The position numbers and the translations under genes are program-made. Positions 17,675-25,861 of a DNA stretch of 64,000 nucleotides are shown here, piece by piece. A model generated the notes under the pieces. The model saw only the letters and a list, made by a program, of their open reading frames with translations, did not search any database and was not told the DNA's origin. Location: positions 62,001 to 126,000 of the forward strand of contig NZ_JAJSOK010000005.1 of assembly GCF_021283305.1 (NCBI RefSeq), written 5' to 3'. This stretch comes from Pseudonocardia kujensis (GTDB taxonomy: Bacteria; Actinomycetota; Actinomycetes; Mycobacteriales; Pseudonocardiaceae). Numbering within the stretch: the first letter of the stretch is position 1; every line of letters starts with the position of its first letter.

Positions 17675-18853
17675 TCATCGGCGGGCCGCCGGCGCGGCGA
17701 AGGGCACGGTCCGGGCCGCGTCGGTGCGCAGCCCGCCGCCGGGCGGGGGTTCCCACAGCCCCCGGCGCTGCAGGACGGGCAGCACGCCCTCCCCCATCCA
17801 CCACGCCTCCTCGAGGTGCGGGTAGCCGGAGAGCACGAACTCGTCGATGCCGGCCTCGTGGTACTCGCTCATCCGGTCCGCGACCTCGATGTGGCTGCCG
17901 ACCAGCGCAGTCCCGGCCCCGCCGCGGACCAGACCGACGCCGGCCCACAGGTTCGGCGCGATCTCCAGGCTCCTCGCGGTACCGCCGTGCCTGCCATGGT
18001 GCAGGGCACGCATCCGGCGCTGCCCCTCGGACTCGCTGGCCGCGAGCCCGGCCTGCACCTGCTCGATCGTGGCCGGGTCGAGCGCGGCGAGCAGCGACTC
18101 CGCCTGCGTCCAGGCCTGGTCGGCGGTGTCGCGGGTGATCACGTGCAGCCGGATGCCGAACCGCACGGTGCGCCCGCGGTCGGCGGCCAGTTTGCGGATC
18201 CATCCGATCTTCTCGGCGACCTGCGCGGGCGACTCGCCCCAGGTCAGATAGACGTCGGCGTGCTCGGCGGCCACGTCACCGGCGGCGGGCGAGGACCCGC
18301 CGAAGTAGATCGGCGGCACCGGGTCGGGCAGCCGGTCGAGGAACGCGCCCTCGACGTGCACGTGCTCGCCGTCGAGGTCGACGGTCTCGCCGTGCCACAG
18401 CCCCCGAACGACCTGGAGGAACTCGCGGGTGCGGGCGTAGCGGCCGTCCTTGTCGAGGAAGTCGCCGTAGGCGCGCTGCTCCTTCGACTCGCCGCCGGTC
18501 ACGACGTTGAGCAGCAGCCGCCCACCGGAGTGGCGCTGGTAGGTCGCGGCCTGCTGGGCGGCCAGGGTCGGGGAGATCGAGCCGGGCCGGAAGGCGACCA
18601 GGAACTTCAGCCGTTCCGTGTGCGCGACGAGCATCGCCGTGGTCAGCCAGGCGTCCTCGCACCAGGCGCCGGTCGGGGTCAGCGCGCCGGTGAAGCCGAC
18701 CTGTTCGGCGGCGCGGGCGACCTGGGTCAGGTACTCGATCGAGGCCGGGCGGATGGACCCGGCCGAGCCGGTTCCGACGCCGTGGCCGCCGCCGACGAGC
18801 TGGCGGCCGTCGCCGTTGGTGGGCAGGAACCAGTGCAGGGTGAGCGGGGGCAT
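17675..18853 (-). CDS. FMNH2-dependent alkanesulfonate monooxygenase-like LLM protein (SsuD-like)
   Basis: A 392-residue LLM of the SsuD type: LHWFLPTNGDGR at the N-terminus, GALTPTGAWCEDAWL, FLVAFRPGSISPTLAAQQAA, then RHSGGRLLLNVVTGGES and YARTREFLQVVRGLW. SsuD enzymes split the C-S bond of alkanesulfonates to release sulfite and an aldehyde, using reduced FMN. The His and Tyr residues near the active site are in place. The start is ATG 18853. A cysteine-bearing leader peptide and two inverted repeats lie immediately upstream, so its expression is probably sulfur-controlled. It is the last gene of the minus-strand run beginning near 23.0 kb. Confidence 0.88.
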   Translation of the reverse strand: MPPLTLHWFLPTNGDGRQLVGGGHGVGTGSAGSIRPASIEYLTQVARAAEQVGFTGALTPTGAWCEDAWLTTAMLVAHTERLKFLVAFRPGSISPTLAAQQAATYQRHSGGRLLLNVVTGGESKEQRAYGDFLDKDGRYARTREFLQVVRGLWHGETVDLDGEHVHVEGAFLDRLPDPVPPIYFGGSSPAAGDVAAEHADVYLTWGESPAQVAEKIGWIRKLAADRGRTVRFGIRLHVITRDTADQAWTQAESLLAALDPATIEQVQAGLAASESEGQRRMRALHHGRHGGTARSLEIAPNLWAGVGLVRGGAGTALVGSHIEVADRMSEYHEAGIDEFVLSGYPHLEEAWWMGEGVLPVLQRRGLWEPPPGGGLRTDAARTVPFAAPAARR

Positions 18854-18921
18854 GGGGGTCCTTCGGGAAACGGTGGGTGGGCGGGTGCGGCGTCGGCCCG
18901 GACGGGCCGCAGGCGCCGGCG

Positions 18922-18981
18922 TCAGCCCGGACAGACGGCAGTGCGAACGCGGCCGAGGTCGACCCACAGCCGCCGGGTCAG
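18922..18981 (-). CDS. Short cysteine-containing leader peptide upstream of the SsuD-like gene
   Basis: The 19-codon frame reads LTRRLWVDLGRVRTAVCPG and ends in TGA. It matches the actinobacterial sulfur-leader pattern R-x-x-V-D-x8-C, and its cysteine is TGT. There is no ATG or GTG in this frame nearby; a strong purine tract (GGGAGGGAG) ends four bases before the CTG at 18981, so CTG may be the start. It ends 68 bases before the SsuD-like ATG, as expected for an attenuator or a translational switch. Confidence 0.65.
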   Translation of the reverse strand: MTRRLWVDLGRVRTAVCPG

Positions 18982-19020
18982 CGCGCTCCCTCCCGTTCCT
19001 CGACAGGAACACGGAAGGTC

Positions 19021-19070
19021 TGCGAACGGCGAGTTCGCAGGCGTCGCCGTGTGCGTAACCCTTCGCACAC
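19021..19070. promoter_or_regulatory. Two inverted repeats upstream of the SsuD leader
   Basis: GTGTGCG-8 nt-CGCACAC (19049-19070) and TGCGAAC-5 nt-GTTCGCA (19021-19039) are both perfect 7-bp inverted repeats. They sit between the small hypothetical gene and the SsuD leader peptide. The first looks like an operator; the second could be an operator or an RNA hairpin in the leader transcript. Confidence 0.5.
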
Positions 19071-19098
19071 AAAACCCTGGCCCAGCAGTGGCGCGCAC

Positions 19099-19533
19099 TC
19101 AGGAAGGCTCCTTCCCGAGACTCGCGATGTCGGCCTCGACCCGCTCGGTCGCCGCTCGGAGCACCGTCTCGCCGTCGCCGGGCCCTCGGGTCCAGCGGGC
19201 CAGATCGCCCAGGTGGATGTCGTGCACCCCGGAGACGACGTTCCACCGCACCGGCCGGTCGGGCTCGCCACCGAGCACGTGCCACAGGTACTCCAGTGCC
19301 TGGCGGCGGGGAACCGGGTCGTCGCCGGGGAGCCGGGCGGCCGCCAGGCGCAGGGCCTCGACCGGGTCGCCCGACGCGGACGTGTCCACCGTCAGCATCG
19401 CCTGCGTCAGCACGGCCCGGACCTGAGTGAGCGCGGCGACCTGCTCCTCGGCACGCTCCCGCTCCAGCCGAGCGAGCCGCGCCCGCCACCGCCGCCACAA
19501 GCTCGCCGTGGCCCGGCGCGCGCCCGCACTCAC
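19099..19533 (-). CDS. Hypothetical helical protein in the sulfur operon
   Basis: A 144-residue, charged, mostly helical protein (ARLARLERERAEEQVAALTQ) with no motif I recognise. GTG 19533 is the best start, 45 bases after the LLM stop. A decayed paralogue of its EEQVAALTQVRAVLTQ segment is found around 26210-26290 next to a second copy of the same leader peptide family, which suggests the gene belongs to the leader-controlled sulfur module. Function unknown. Confidence 0.6.
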   Translation of the reverse strand: MSAGARRATASLWRRWRARLARLERERAEEQVAALTQVRAVLTQAMLTVDTSASGDPVEALRLAAARLPGDDPVPRRQALEYLWHVLGGEPDRPVRWNVVSGVHDIHLGDLARWTRGPGDGETVLRAATERVEADIASLGKEPS

Positions 19534-19577
19534 GACATCCGCCGGCTCATGAACAACTCCGTGGGAAGGGTGATCGG

Positions 19578-20750
19578 TCAGGTCGCCGCGGTTCGACCCG
19601 CGGTCACGGACGGGCCCCGGGAACCGCCGCGGGCCGCCCACTCCTCGGCCAGGAGGGCCTGGGAGGCGACCCGGTCGGTATGCCGGTGGGTGATCGTGGT
19701 GACCAGCAGCTCGTCGGCGCCGGTGACCCGCTGCAGCGCCTCGAGGCGCTCGGCGACGGTCCCCGGCGTGCCCACGAACCGGGTGGCCAGTCGGTCGGCC
19801 ACCAACGCCCGCTCCCTCTCGGACAACGGGTGCGCCGCCGCTGTGGCCGGCTCGGGGAACGGGATCGCCCCGGCGCCGGTGCGGATGCTGTGCACCCACG
19901 CCCCGTACCCGGCCGCCAGCTCACGGGCCCTCGCGTCGTCCTCGGCGACGACGACATCCGCCGACACCATCACATACGGCGCGCGCAGGCGCTCCGACGG
20001 CCGGAACGCCTCGCGATAGGCCGCCACCGCCTCGAGCACCGTGCCCGGGCTGACGTGGTAGTTCGCCGCGAACGCCAGCCCGCGCTCCCCCGCCACCACC
20101 GCACTCTCCCCGCCGCTGCTGCCCAGCACCCAGGGCTCGACGCCGGCCCCCTCCCCCGGCACCGCGTGCACCTTCACGCCCTCTGCCGACTGGTACCGCC
20201 CGGCGAGCAGGGCGAGCACGTCGTCGACGATCCGCTCGTAGGCCGGTGTCGTCGCGCCCGGCTGGCGCAAGAGCTCCAGCTGGGCCCGGAACCGCGGCGA
20301 CCCCAGTAGCCCGGCGATCGAGAACGGCCGCGGGATCAGCACCCCGTCGACGACGCGGTCCTCCGGCGGCCCGGACCGCTCCTCGCGGGTGCGCGGCCCA
20401 CCCGACCGGCCCAGGCCGAGATCGACGCGCCCGGGGTACAGGGCGTCGAGGATCCCGAACTCCTCGACCACCGACAGCGCGGTCCGGTGGCCCGTCTGCA
20501 CCGCACCTGAACCCACCCGGATCGTGCTCGTGGCCTGCGCGACCGCCTGGATCAGCAGCGGCGGCGACGCTCCGGCCACACCGGGGTTGAGGTGGTGCTC
20601 GGCCAGCCAGTAGCGCCGGTAGCCCTGCCGCTCGGCGTGCCGGGCCAGGTCGACCGTGTTGCGCAGCGCCTCCGCCACCGTCGATCCCGCCGCGATCGGC
20701 GCCAGGTCCAGCACCGAGAGCGGTACCGGGGAGATCACCCCCGGAGTCAT
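19578..20750 (-). CDS. LLM-class flavin-dependent oxidoreductase (luciferase-like, MsnO8 type)
   Basis: A 390-residue LLM of the MsnO8/YhbW-like subgroup: VPLSVLDLAPIAAGSTVAEA at the start, YWLAEHHLNPGVAGASPPLL with the Glu-His-His, and RVDLGLGRSGGP. A C-terminal VGTPGTVAERLEAL completes the barrel. ATG 20750 overlaps the sulfotransferase stop (ATGA); ATG 20759 three codons upstream is also possible. It is fourth in the operon after the cysC relic, the propeller protein and the sulfotransferase. The substrate is unknown, though organosulfur is plausible. Confidence 0.87.
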   Translation of the reverse strand: MTPGVISPVPLSVLDLAPIAAGSTVAEALRNTVDLARHAERQGYRRYWLAEHHLNPGVAGASPPLLIQAVAQATSTIRVGSGAVQTGHRTALSVVEEFGILDALYPGRVDLGLGRSGGPRTREERSGPPEDRVVDGVLIPRPFSIAGLLGSPRFRAQLELLRQPGATTPAYERIVDDVLALLAGRYQSAEGVKVHAVPGEGAGVEPWVLGSSGGESAVVAGERGLAFAANYHVSPGTVLEAVAAYREAFRPSERLRAPYVMVSADVVVAEDDARARELAAGYGAWVHSIRTGAGAIPFPEPATAAAHPLSERERALVADRLATRFVGTPGTVAERLEALQRVTGADELLVTTITHRHTDRVASQALLAEEWAARGGSRGPSVTAGRTAAT

Positions 20751-21538
20751 CGCAGCCATTCGTCCAGCTCCCAACCGGTCAGCGCGGCCACCCGCGGGAC
20801 GTCGTCGGCAAAGCGCGGCAGCGTCGCGGCGCGCTCCGCGCTCGCCGGCCCGGACACGCGGCCGCGCACGTCCGGGCGGACCTGGTGCCGGGACACCCCC
20901 GCCACGATGCCGGTCTCGACCCCGAGGAACCGGCACACCCGATCCGTCGTTCCGGCGGGATCGTCGCGGAGCTCCCGGTAACGCAGCAGCAGCACCTGCT
21001 CGCGCGGGAAGAGCGAGAAGAGGTGCTCGAGCTGGCCGCCGTAGCGGCCCTGGGCGGTGTAGTGCCAGAAGTGCGCCCAACCCGCGGCGATCCGCTCCTC
21101 CTCGCGCTCCAGAGCGCGCACGAAGTCCGCCTCCGGCTCGAGGCCCGCGCCGCGCAGGTGCGCCCAGTTCGAGTGGGCCCGCTCGACCGGATCGCGCAGC
21201 ACGGCGATCAGCCGGGCCTGCGGCAGAAGCTCCCGGATCCGCCGCTGCGCGTCGCGGTCGTAGAGGTAGAAGACCGTCGACTCGCCGCACAACGCGTCGG
21301 GATCGGCAGCGGTGAACAGGGCCTCGTACTCGTCCCGGCGCCAGACGTGCTCGCCCCAGGTCGCGAGGTCACCGGGGCCTCCACCGGAGTCCGGCGGTGG
21401 GCCGTCGGTGAGGAAGAACTTCGGCTCTTTCGGGGTGGACAGGAACAGCTGCGGGTGGCCGCTCAGGGCGTTGTGCAGGGCGGACGTCCCGCACTTCGGC
21501 GCCCCGAGCAGCAGGAAGTCCGGCAGACGCGAACCCAC
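20747..21538 (-). CDS. PAPS-dependent sulfotransferase (Sulfotransfer_1/3 type)
   Basis: A 263-residue sulfotransferase. The 5'-phosphosulfate loop is PDFLLLGAPKCGTSALHNAL (Lys and Ser/Thr bind PAPS), and the 3'-phosphate site is VLRDPVERAHSNWAHLR. TPKEPKFF near residue 35 is the usual substrate-side motif. It would transfer sulfate from PAPS to a hydroxyl group of a carbohydrate, lipid or small molecule. GTG 21538 starts three bases after the preceding stop. Its own operon carries only a broken APS kinase, so PAPS must come from elsewhere. Confidence 0.88.
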   Translation of the reverse strand: MGSRLPDFLLLGAPKCGTSALHNALSGHPQLFLSTPKEPKFFLTDGPPPDSGGGPGDLATWGEHVWRRDEYEALFTAADPDALCGESTVFYLYDRDAQRRIRELLPQARLIAVLRDPVERAHSNWAHLRGAGLEPEADFVRALEREEERIAAGWAHFWHYTAQGRYGGQLEHLFSLFPREQVLLLRYRELRDDPAGTTDRVCRFLGVETGIVAGVSRHQVRPDVRGRVSGPASAERAATLPRFADDVPRVAALTGWELDEWLR

Positions 21539-21542
21539 CGGC

Positions 21543-22499
21543 TCAGACCGCCGCCGCCGGGCGCCGATCGGCGGAGCGGACCGGCGGCAGCAGCAGCTCC
21601 GTGCGCAGCTCGTGCGCCCCGTCCTCGCGGGTGCCCTCGTAGTAGAGCCGGTACCCGCCGGCCACCTGTGGCACCACGCTGAGGTAGCGCAGCCCGTGCC
21701 CGGCATGGGGCGACTCCGCGACCGGCTCGTGCCCCTGGGCGGTGAAGACACCGGGGGTCCCGGTGGCGTAGGCCAGGCCGGTCCGCTCCTCCCAGTTCTC
21801 CGCCGCCGTGGCGCGGCCGTCGTAGGTGGCGGCCCAGCGGCCGTCGACCCGGAAGACCGCGCTGATCCGCACCCCCCTCGCGTCCCACCGCCCCTCGCGC
21901 GGCCCGAGCGCGGTGCCCTCGTGCCGCCACGCCAGGCCGTCCGTGCTGGTGTAGTACTCGGTGGTCATCCGGTCCTCGTGCTCCGGCACGTCCAACGGAT
22001 GGACCGACGCCCACAGATGCCAGCGCCCGCCCTCGATGACGATCACCGGGTCCTTCACGGCGTGCCGCTCGTCGCCGGGCAGGACCGTGCGGCGCGGAGC
22101 CTCGGCCAGCTCCTCGGGGGCGTCGGCCTCCAAGACGTCGACCCACCAGTGCTTGCTCCCGGGCGTGGCACAACTGACGTAGAGCCGCCACCGCCCCTCG
22201 GGCGTGCGGACCAGGGCCGGGCGCTCCAGCGACTCCGCACCGAAGCGTTCCTTGGTCACCCGGGCGACCTCGGTGAACCGGATCCCGTCCGTCGAGCGGG
22301 CGAGCACGGTGGCCAGGCCGCGGCCGTGTCCCAACGGGGCACGCAAGCGATAGGCGGCGTGGTAGACGCCGTCGGCGAGGACGACGCTCGGGGCCCCCAC
22401 CCAGTTGCCGGCACCGGCGCCGGGGGCCGCCACCGCGATCGCGGCGTCCTCCCACCGCGGGATCGGCAGCAAGGGCGGAGGTTCAGGGGCGGTGCTCAA
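21543..22499 (-). CDS. Glycosyl-hydrolase-43/32-like five-bladed beta-propeller protein
   Basis: A 318-residue all-beta protein with repeated blade motifs: [67 protein letters not shown] and [14 protein letters not shown]. The acidic residues within the LERPAL and VKDPVI blades correspond in position to the carboxylates of GH43-type enzymes, but I cannot confirm catalysis. No signal peptide, so it appears cytoplasmic. TTG 22499 overlaps the cysC relic stop (TTGA) and has GAGGAG upstream. Together with the sulfotransferase it suggests work on a sulfated sugar. Confidence 0.6.
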   Translation of the reverse strand: MSTAPEPPPLLPIPRWEDAAIAVAAPGAGAGNWVGAPSVVLADGVYHAAYRLRAPLGHGRGLATVLARSTDGIRFTEVARVTKERFGAESLERPALVRTPEGRWRLYVSCATPGSKHWWVDVLEADAPEELAEAPRRTVLPGDERHAVKDPVIVIEGGRWHLWASVHPLDVPEHEDRMTTEYYTSTDGLAWRHEGTALGPREGRWDARGVRISAVFRVDGRWAATYDGRATAAENWEERTGLAYATGTPGVFTAQGHEPVAESPHAGHGLRYLSVVPQVAGGYRLYYEGTREDGAHELRTELLLPPVRSADRRPAAAV

Positions 22500-22854
22500 C
22501 TCAAGGACTCCTCGGGTGTGGCCGGGCCCGTCAGCCCGCGGTCGGTCAGGTGCGCGAGCAGCAGCGCGACCGAGTTCTCCACCGGCTGCTCGTGGGCGGG
22601 GATGACGAGGTCGGGCTCCAGCGGCACCTCGTAGGGGTCGTCGACGCCGGTGAGGCCGGAGATCTCGCCGACGCGCTGGCGGGCGCAACCTCGACCCGCA
22701 ACCCGCGGGCCCGGAGCCTGGGCTCGCAGGCGTGCGCGATCGTGGACTTGCCCGCACTGGGCAGACCGGTCAGCCAGACGGTGGCACCGCGCTGAGAGGC
22801 GGGAGCCGAGGCCCTGGGAGCCGGTGCGGCCTCGGACGGCGACGACGCGCTCAC
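22496..22854 (-). pseudogene. cysC: Adenylylsulfate (APS) kinase with large internal deletion and frame change
   Basis: From GTG 22854 the frame reads [20 protein letters not shown], the complete P-loop region of an APS kinase, up to RARGLRVEV. The DGD motif and about 80 central residues are then missing. After a frame change the C-terminus resumes as [36 protein letters not shown] and [10 protein letters not shown], ending at 22496. The remaining 119 codons in two frames cannot make a functional kinase. It still sits at the head of the operon, and its last codons overlap the propeller gene start, so translation there may now matter only for coupling. Confidence 0.85.
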
Positions 22855-22917
22855 GTCGCCGCACCCGGGGGCGGGGCGCAGGTCATGGAGTGCTCCTCCG
22901 AAGCGGAAGTGGACCGA

Positions 22918-23028
22918 CTACGACGGCTCACGCCGGCAGCCGGGGCTGTCGGGACCACCTCGAGGCCGACAGCCCGCGCTGGCCGTGCGCAGGAGATCCA
23001 CGTGGCGCCGCCGCACCCCGACGAACAT
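22918..23028 (-). CDS. Cysteine leader peptide upstream of the cysC-relic operon
   Basis: A 36-codon ORF from ATG 23028 with GGAGGAG directly upstream. Its core VRRRHVDLLRTASAGCR is the well-known actinobacterial sulfur-gene leader type. The first cysteine is encoded by TGT; a second follows 11 codons later (TGC). It lies 63 bases upstream of the cysC relic. A further mini-ORF (MTCAPPPGAAT, about 22886-22851) ends overlapping the cysC GTG, which hints at translational coupling from leader to operon. Confidence 0.8.
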   Translation of the reverse strand: MFVGVRRRHVDLLRTASAGCRPRGGPDSPGCRREPS

Positions 23029-23130
23029 CGCTCCTCCATCGCTCCCGGCGGTAGCACCCGCACCCGTCTGACGGGGGGTTGCTGCGGCGTCGTCGAGCCG
23101 GGTCTCTCGGCCGCTCTGGATGGGTGTGGC
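23029..23130 (-). repeat. Promoter/leader segment duplicated at 26698-26790
   Basis: Read on the minus strand, this ~100-bp segment shares long runs with 26698-26790, for example CATCCAGAGCGGCCGAGA, TCGACGACGCCGCAGCA and GCCGGGAGCGATG, with the downstream leader peptide also related. The copies differ in a GC-rich centre that is a short palindrome in the second copy. I interpret it as a duplicated promoter-leader module. Confidence 0.7.
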
Positions 23131-23420
23131 CCGTGGGCCCGGAAGTCACTCTAGGGATCACGACCGCACGTGAGTCAAGGGTCCGAACGACATCTGTGAG
23201 CCCCACCGCCGTACCGGCCACGGACCTGTCCGGACAGCCACCCGGGCAGTCCCACCAGGAGAAACATCGAGGGCCGACGCCGGAGGAAGGTTCGGACATC
23301 CGGCACCGGGAGATGCAGCCGGAGCTCCGTGGTGGACCACGACCGACGGCCCACCGCGCAGTGGCCGAGCCCGCGCCGGGCGGTTCCGCTGCGCGCCTCG
23401 CTCGTGCGACCATCCGAGTG

Positions 23421-23555
23421 ATGGCACCGTCCGAGGCCCTTCGGCCGCTCTTCCGGGCGCGCCGCCACGTCGATCTCCGACGACAGGCGAGCGCGATCTG
23501 TCGGCATACCGACCGCCGACCGATCACCCCCGGAAGGACCCATGCCCACCCGTGA
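23421..23555 (+). CDS. Cysteine leader peptide overlapping the DszC/SfnC-like gene
   Basis: A 44-codon ORF from ATG 23421 containing LFRARRHVDLRRQASAICRH, the same leader family as at 22918-23028. The cysteine is TGT, one of nine for nine in this window. Its stop (TGA 23553-23555) lies 12 bases inside the downstream gene, which starts at 23542 in another frame, so ribosomes finishing the leader would be placed on the downstream start. That is a direct translational coupling. Confidence 0.75.
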   Translation: MAPSEALRPLFRARRHVDLRRQASAICRHTDRRPITPGRTHAHP

Positions 23556-24771
23556 CCCGCTGACCCGTCGCGCCTGCCACGGCGAGGCCCCCGGTCGTCC
23601 GCACGCCACGAGCGACCGCCACGAGCTCCTCACGCGAGTGCTTCCCACCCTCGCCGACAGCGTCCGGGCAGGCTCACGCGGCCGCGAGGAACAGCGCACC
23701 CTGCCCTACCGCGAGATGCACGCCTTCCGGGACTCCGGGCTGGGCTCGCTGCGCGTCCCGGTCGCCCTCGGCGGGGCAGGCGGGTCGATCGCCGACGTCG
23801 TCCGGACCGTGGTGCGACTCGCCGCGGCCGACTCCAACGTCGCCCAGGCCACCCGCGCTCATTTCGTTCATGTCGAACGGCTCCTCGAGCCCGACGTCCC
23901 CGACGCCGCCCGCCGGCTCCGCGCCGTGCGCGGCATGCTGATCGGCGAGGCGACCTCCGAACGCACCGGCTCTCGGCCCTTCGACCTGGGCACCCGACTG
24001 CGGCACACGGAGGGGCGTCTCCTCCTCACCGGCGAGAAGCAGTACGCCACCGGCGGGCTGTTCGCCACCCACCTCACCGTCCTCGCCCTCGACGACGACG
24101 ATCGACCGGTCTGGGCCCTCGTGCCCGCCGACGCCCCCGGCATCGAGCTGTGGGACGACTGGGAGGGAATGGGGCAACGCCTGACCGCCACCGGATCAGC
24201 CGTCTTCACCGACGTCGAGGTGGACCCCGCCGACGTGCTGCACGCCGTACCGGGGCGGTCCGGACCGACCGTGACCTCCAGCTTCCGTGCCCTGCACCTC
24301 GCTGCGGTGGCGGCCGGGATCGCCACGGGCGCGGTCTCCGACATCATCGCCTTCACCCGTGCCAACCCACGCACCGCGCAGACGGCCGAGGCCGAGCGGG
24401 CCGCCGAGGACCCCTTCGTGCAGGCCGCGGTCGGCGAGGCCGGCATCCTCGCCTACACCGCCCGCTCCGTGGTGCTCAGTGCAGCGCGTGCCCTCGACGC
24501 CGCGGCCGGCCACCGCACGCCCGAGGAGCTCGCCGCAGCCGCGATCGAGGTCACGCAGGCGAAGGTCGCGGCCGACCGCGCCGCCCAGAGGGCGGCCACG
24601 ATCGTCTTCGACGCCGCCGGCGCGTCGGCCACCCTCACCTCCGCCGGGCTGGACCGTCACTGGCGTAACGCCCGCACCGTGGCCAGCCACGATCCCGCCG
24701 CCCACGCAGCCCGCACGATCGGCGACCACCTCTTGCACCGGACGCCGCCGCCGGGCGACGGCCTGCCGTGA
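23542..24771 (+). CDS. DszC/SfnC-like acyl-CoA-dehydrogenase-fold flavin monooxygenase
   Basis: A 409-residue protein of the acyl-CoA-dehydrogenase fold. It keeps LRVPVALGGAGGSIADVV and the FMN-contact region GEKQYATGG, and its C-terminus RHWRNARTVASHDPAAHAAR is the hallmark of the DszC/SfnC/SfnB group, with a conserved His in ASHDP. Such enzymes use FMNH2 and oxygen to oxidise sulfides or sulfoxides, or to desulfonate. ATG 23542 has GGAAGG upstream. It is divergent from the sulfotransferase operon and follows its own cysteine leader, which supports a sulfur-scavenging role. Confidence 0.85.
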   Translation: MPTRDPLTRRACHGEAPGRPHATSDRHELLTRVLPTLADSVRAGSRGREEQRTLPYREMHAFRDSGLGSLRVPVALGGAGGSIADVVRTVVRLAAADSNVAQATRAHFVHVERLLEPDVPDAARRLRAVRGMLIGEATSERTGSRPFDLGTRLRHTEGRLLLTGEKQYATGGLFATHLTVLALDDDDRPVWALVPADAPGIELWDDWEGMGQRLTATGSAVFTDVEVDPADVLHAVPGRSGPTVTSSFRALHLAAVAAGIATGAVSDIIAFTRANPRTAQTAEAERAAEDPFVQAAVGEAGILAYTARSVVLSAARALDAAAGHRTPEELAAAAIEVTQAKVAADRAAQRAATIVFDAAGASATLTSAGLDRHWRNARTVASHDPAAHAARTIGDHLLHRTPPPGDGLP

Positions 24772-25047
24772 CACGGGATCGGATCCCCTCGCCAAGAACC
24801 GAGGGGCGGTCCCCCTCCACGGCGCCTACGATCGCGCCGGCGCCGACGGGTGAGCGGGCGGAGGCCGAGCAGCGCCAACGGGAACAGGCATTCCACGGTG
24901 ATCACCGACCAGCTCGCCGCGGTGGCGAGCCGCGGCCGGGCGACCAGGAAGCACGCCGCCCAGGTCGCCGAGGTCGCTGCCATGGCCCCGATCCGGCACG
25001 TGCACACTCGACCCGAGCTTCCGCACGAACCGATGTCGGCGCCGTTG

Positions 25048-25746
25048 TCAGGCCGCCGCCTCGAGCAGCAGCCCGGTGAGTTCGGCGGGCATGGTGATCA
25101 TGCAGTCGTGGCCGGTCGGCAGCTCACGTACCCGCTCGCCAGCCGGGACGGGACGCCGGGTGATGGCCGCAGGCCGACCCCCGACGCAGTGGATGTGCGT
25201 GCGCGGGATCGTGCGCGCGGCCGGCGCGTCGAACCTGACCGGCTCCTCAAGGCACCGCACCGGGTGGTCCGACAGGATCGAGCGCAACCAGGCGACGTCG
25301 TCGGGATCGGTGACCCCGAACAGGCCGAGGGGTGGCGGCTGCTCCGGCATCGGCGGAACGCGCCAGCCGTCCACGGCGTCGATGAGCTGCTTGGTGACCG
25401 GAAGGACATCGACTGCGGTTTCCCCGTCCTCGGGGACCATCGCGTCGAGGAACACCAGATGCGCAATCCGCTCCGGGACCCGGTTGGCAACCCCCGAGAT
25501 GACCATCCCGGCGTAGCTGTGCCCGACGAGCACGACGCCGTCGAGACGCTCGCTCTCGATCAGACCAGCGACGTCCTCGACGTGAGTGCCGAGCCCGACC
25601 TCAGGGCCCAGCAGGTGCGCCTTGTCGCCATAGCCGGTCAGCGACGGCGCGAGCACCCGGTGCCCGGCCGATTCCAGCAGCGGTACCACTCGGTCCCAGC
25701 TCCGCCCACTGTGCCAGGCGCCGTGCACCAGCAGAAAGGTGGCCAT
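25048..25746 (-). CDS. Alpha/beta hydrolase (salicylate-esterase/pyrethroid-hydrolase-like)
   Basis: A 232-residue small alpha/beta hydrolase starting MATFLLVHGAWHSGRSWDRV. It has the oxyanion HGAWH, the nucleophile elbow GHSYAG (Ser about residue 81) and the late His in LPTGHDCMITMPAE. These are typical of plant MES-like esterases and their bacterial relatives. ATG 25746 is preceded by GAGGAGGAA. It is divergent from an HxlR regulator that probably controls it. The gap 24772-25047 downstream has a minus-strand stretch (SWSVITVECLFPLALLGLRP) that may be a membrane-protein relic but nothing firm. Confidence 0.85.
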   Translation of the reverse strand: MATFLLVHGAWHSGRSWDRVVPLLESAGHRVLAPSLTGYGDKAHLLGPEVGLGTHVEDVAGLIESERLDGVVLVGHSYAGMVISGVANRVPERIAHLVFLDAMVPEDGETAVDVLPVTKQLIDAVDGWRVPPMPEQPPPLGLFGVTDPDDVAWLRSILSDHPVRCLEEPVRFDAPAARTIPRTHIHCVGGRPAAITRRPVPAGERVRELPTGHDCMITMPAELTGLLLEAAA

Positions 25747-25861
25747 TGTCGTCGGTTCCTCCTCGTGCCTCGGTACCCTTTGGTAACCGAAACAGCGTGA
25801 TCCCCACGACGCGCACCGGCAATACGGCACTTTCCGGTGCCCTGGTTCTCAGGAGGTAACC

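Noticed and set aside
24772-25047. Possible membrane-protein relic on the minus strand
   Set aside because: One hydrophobic stretch only, with no second conserved feature.
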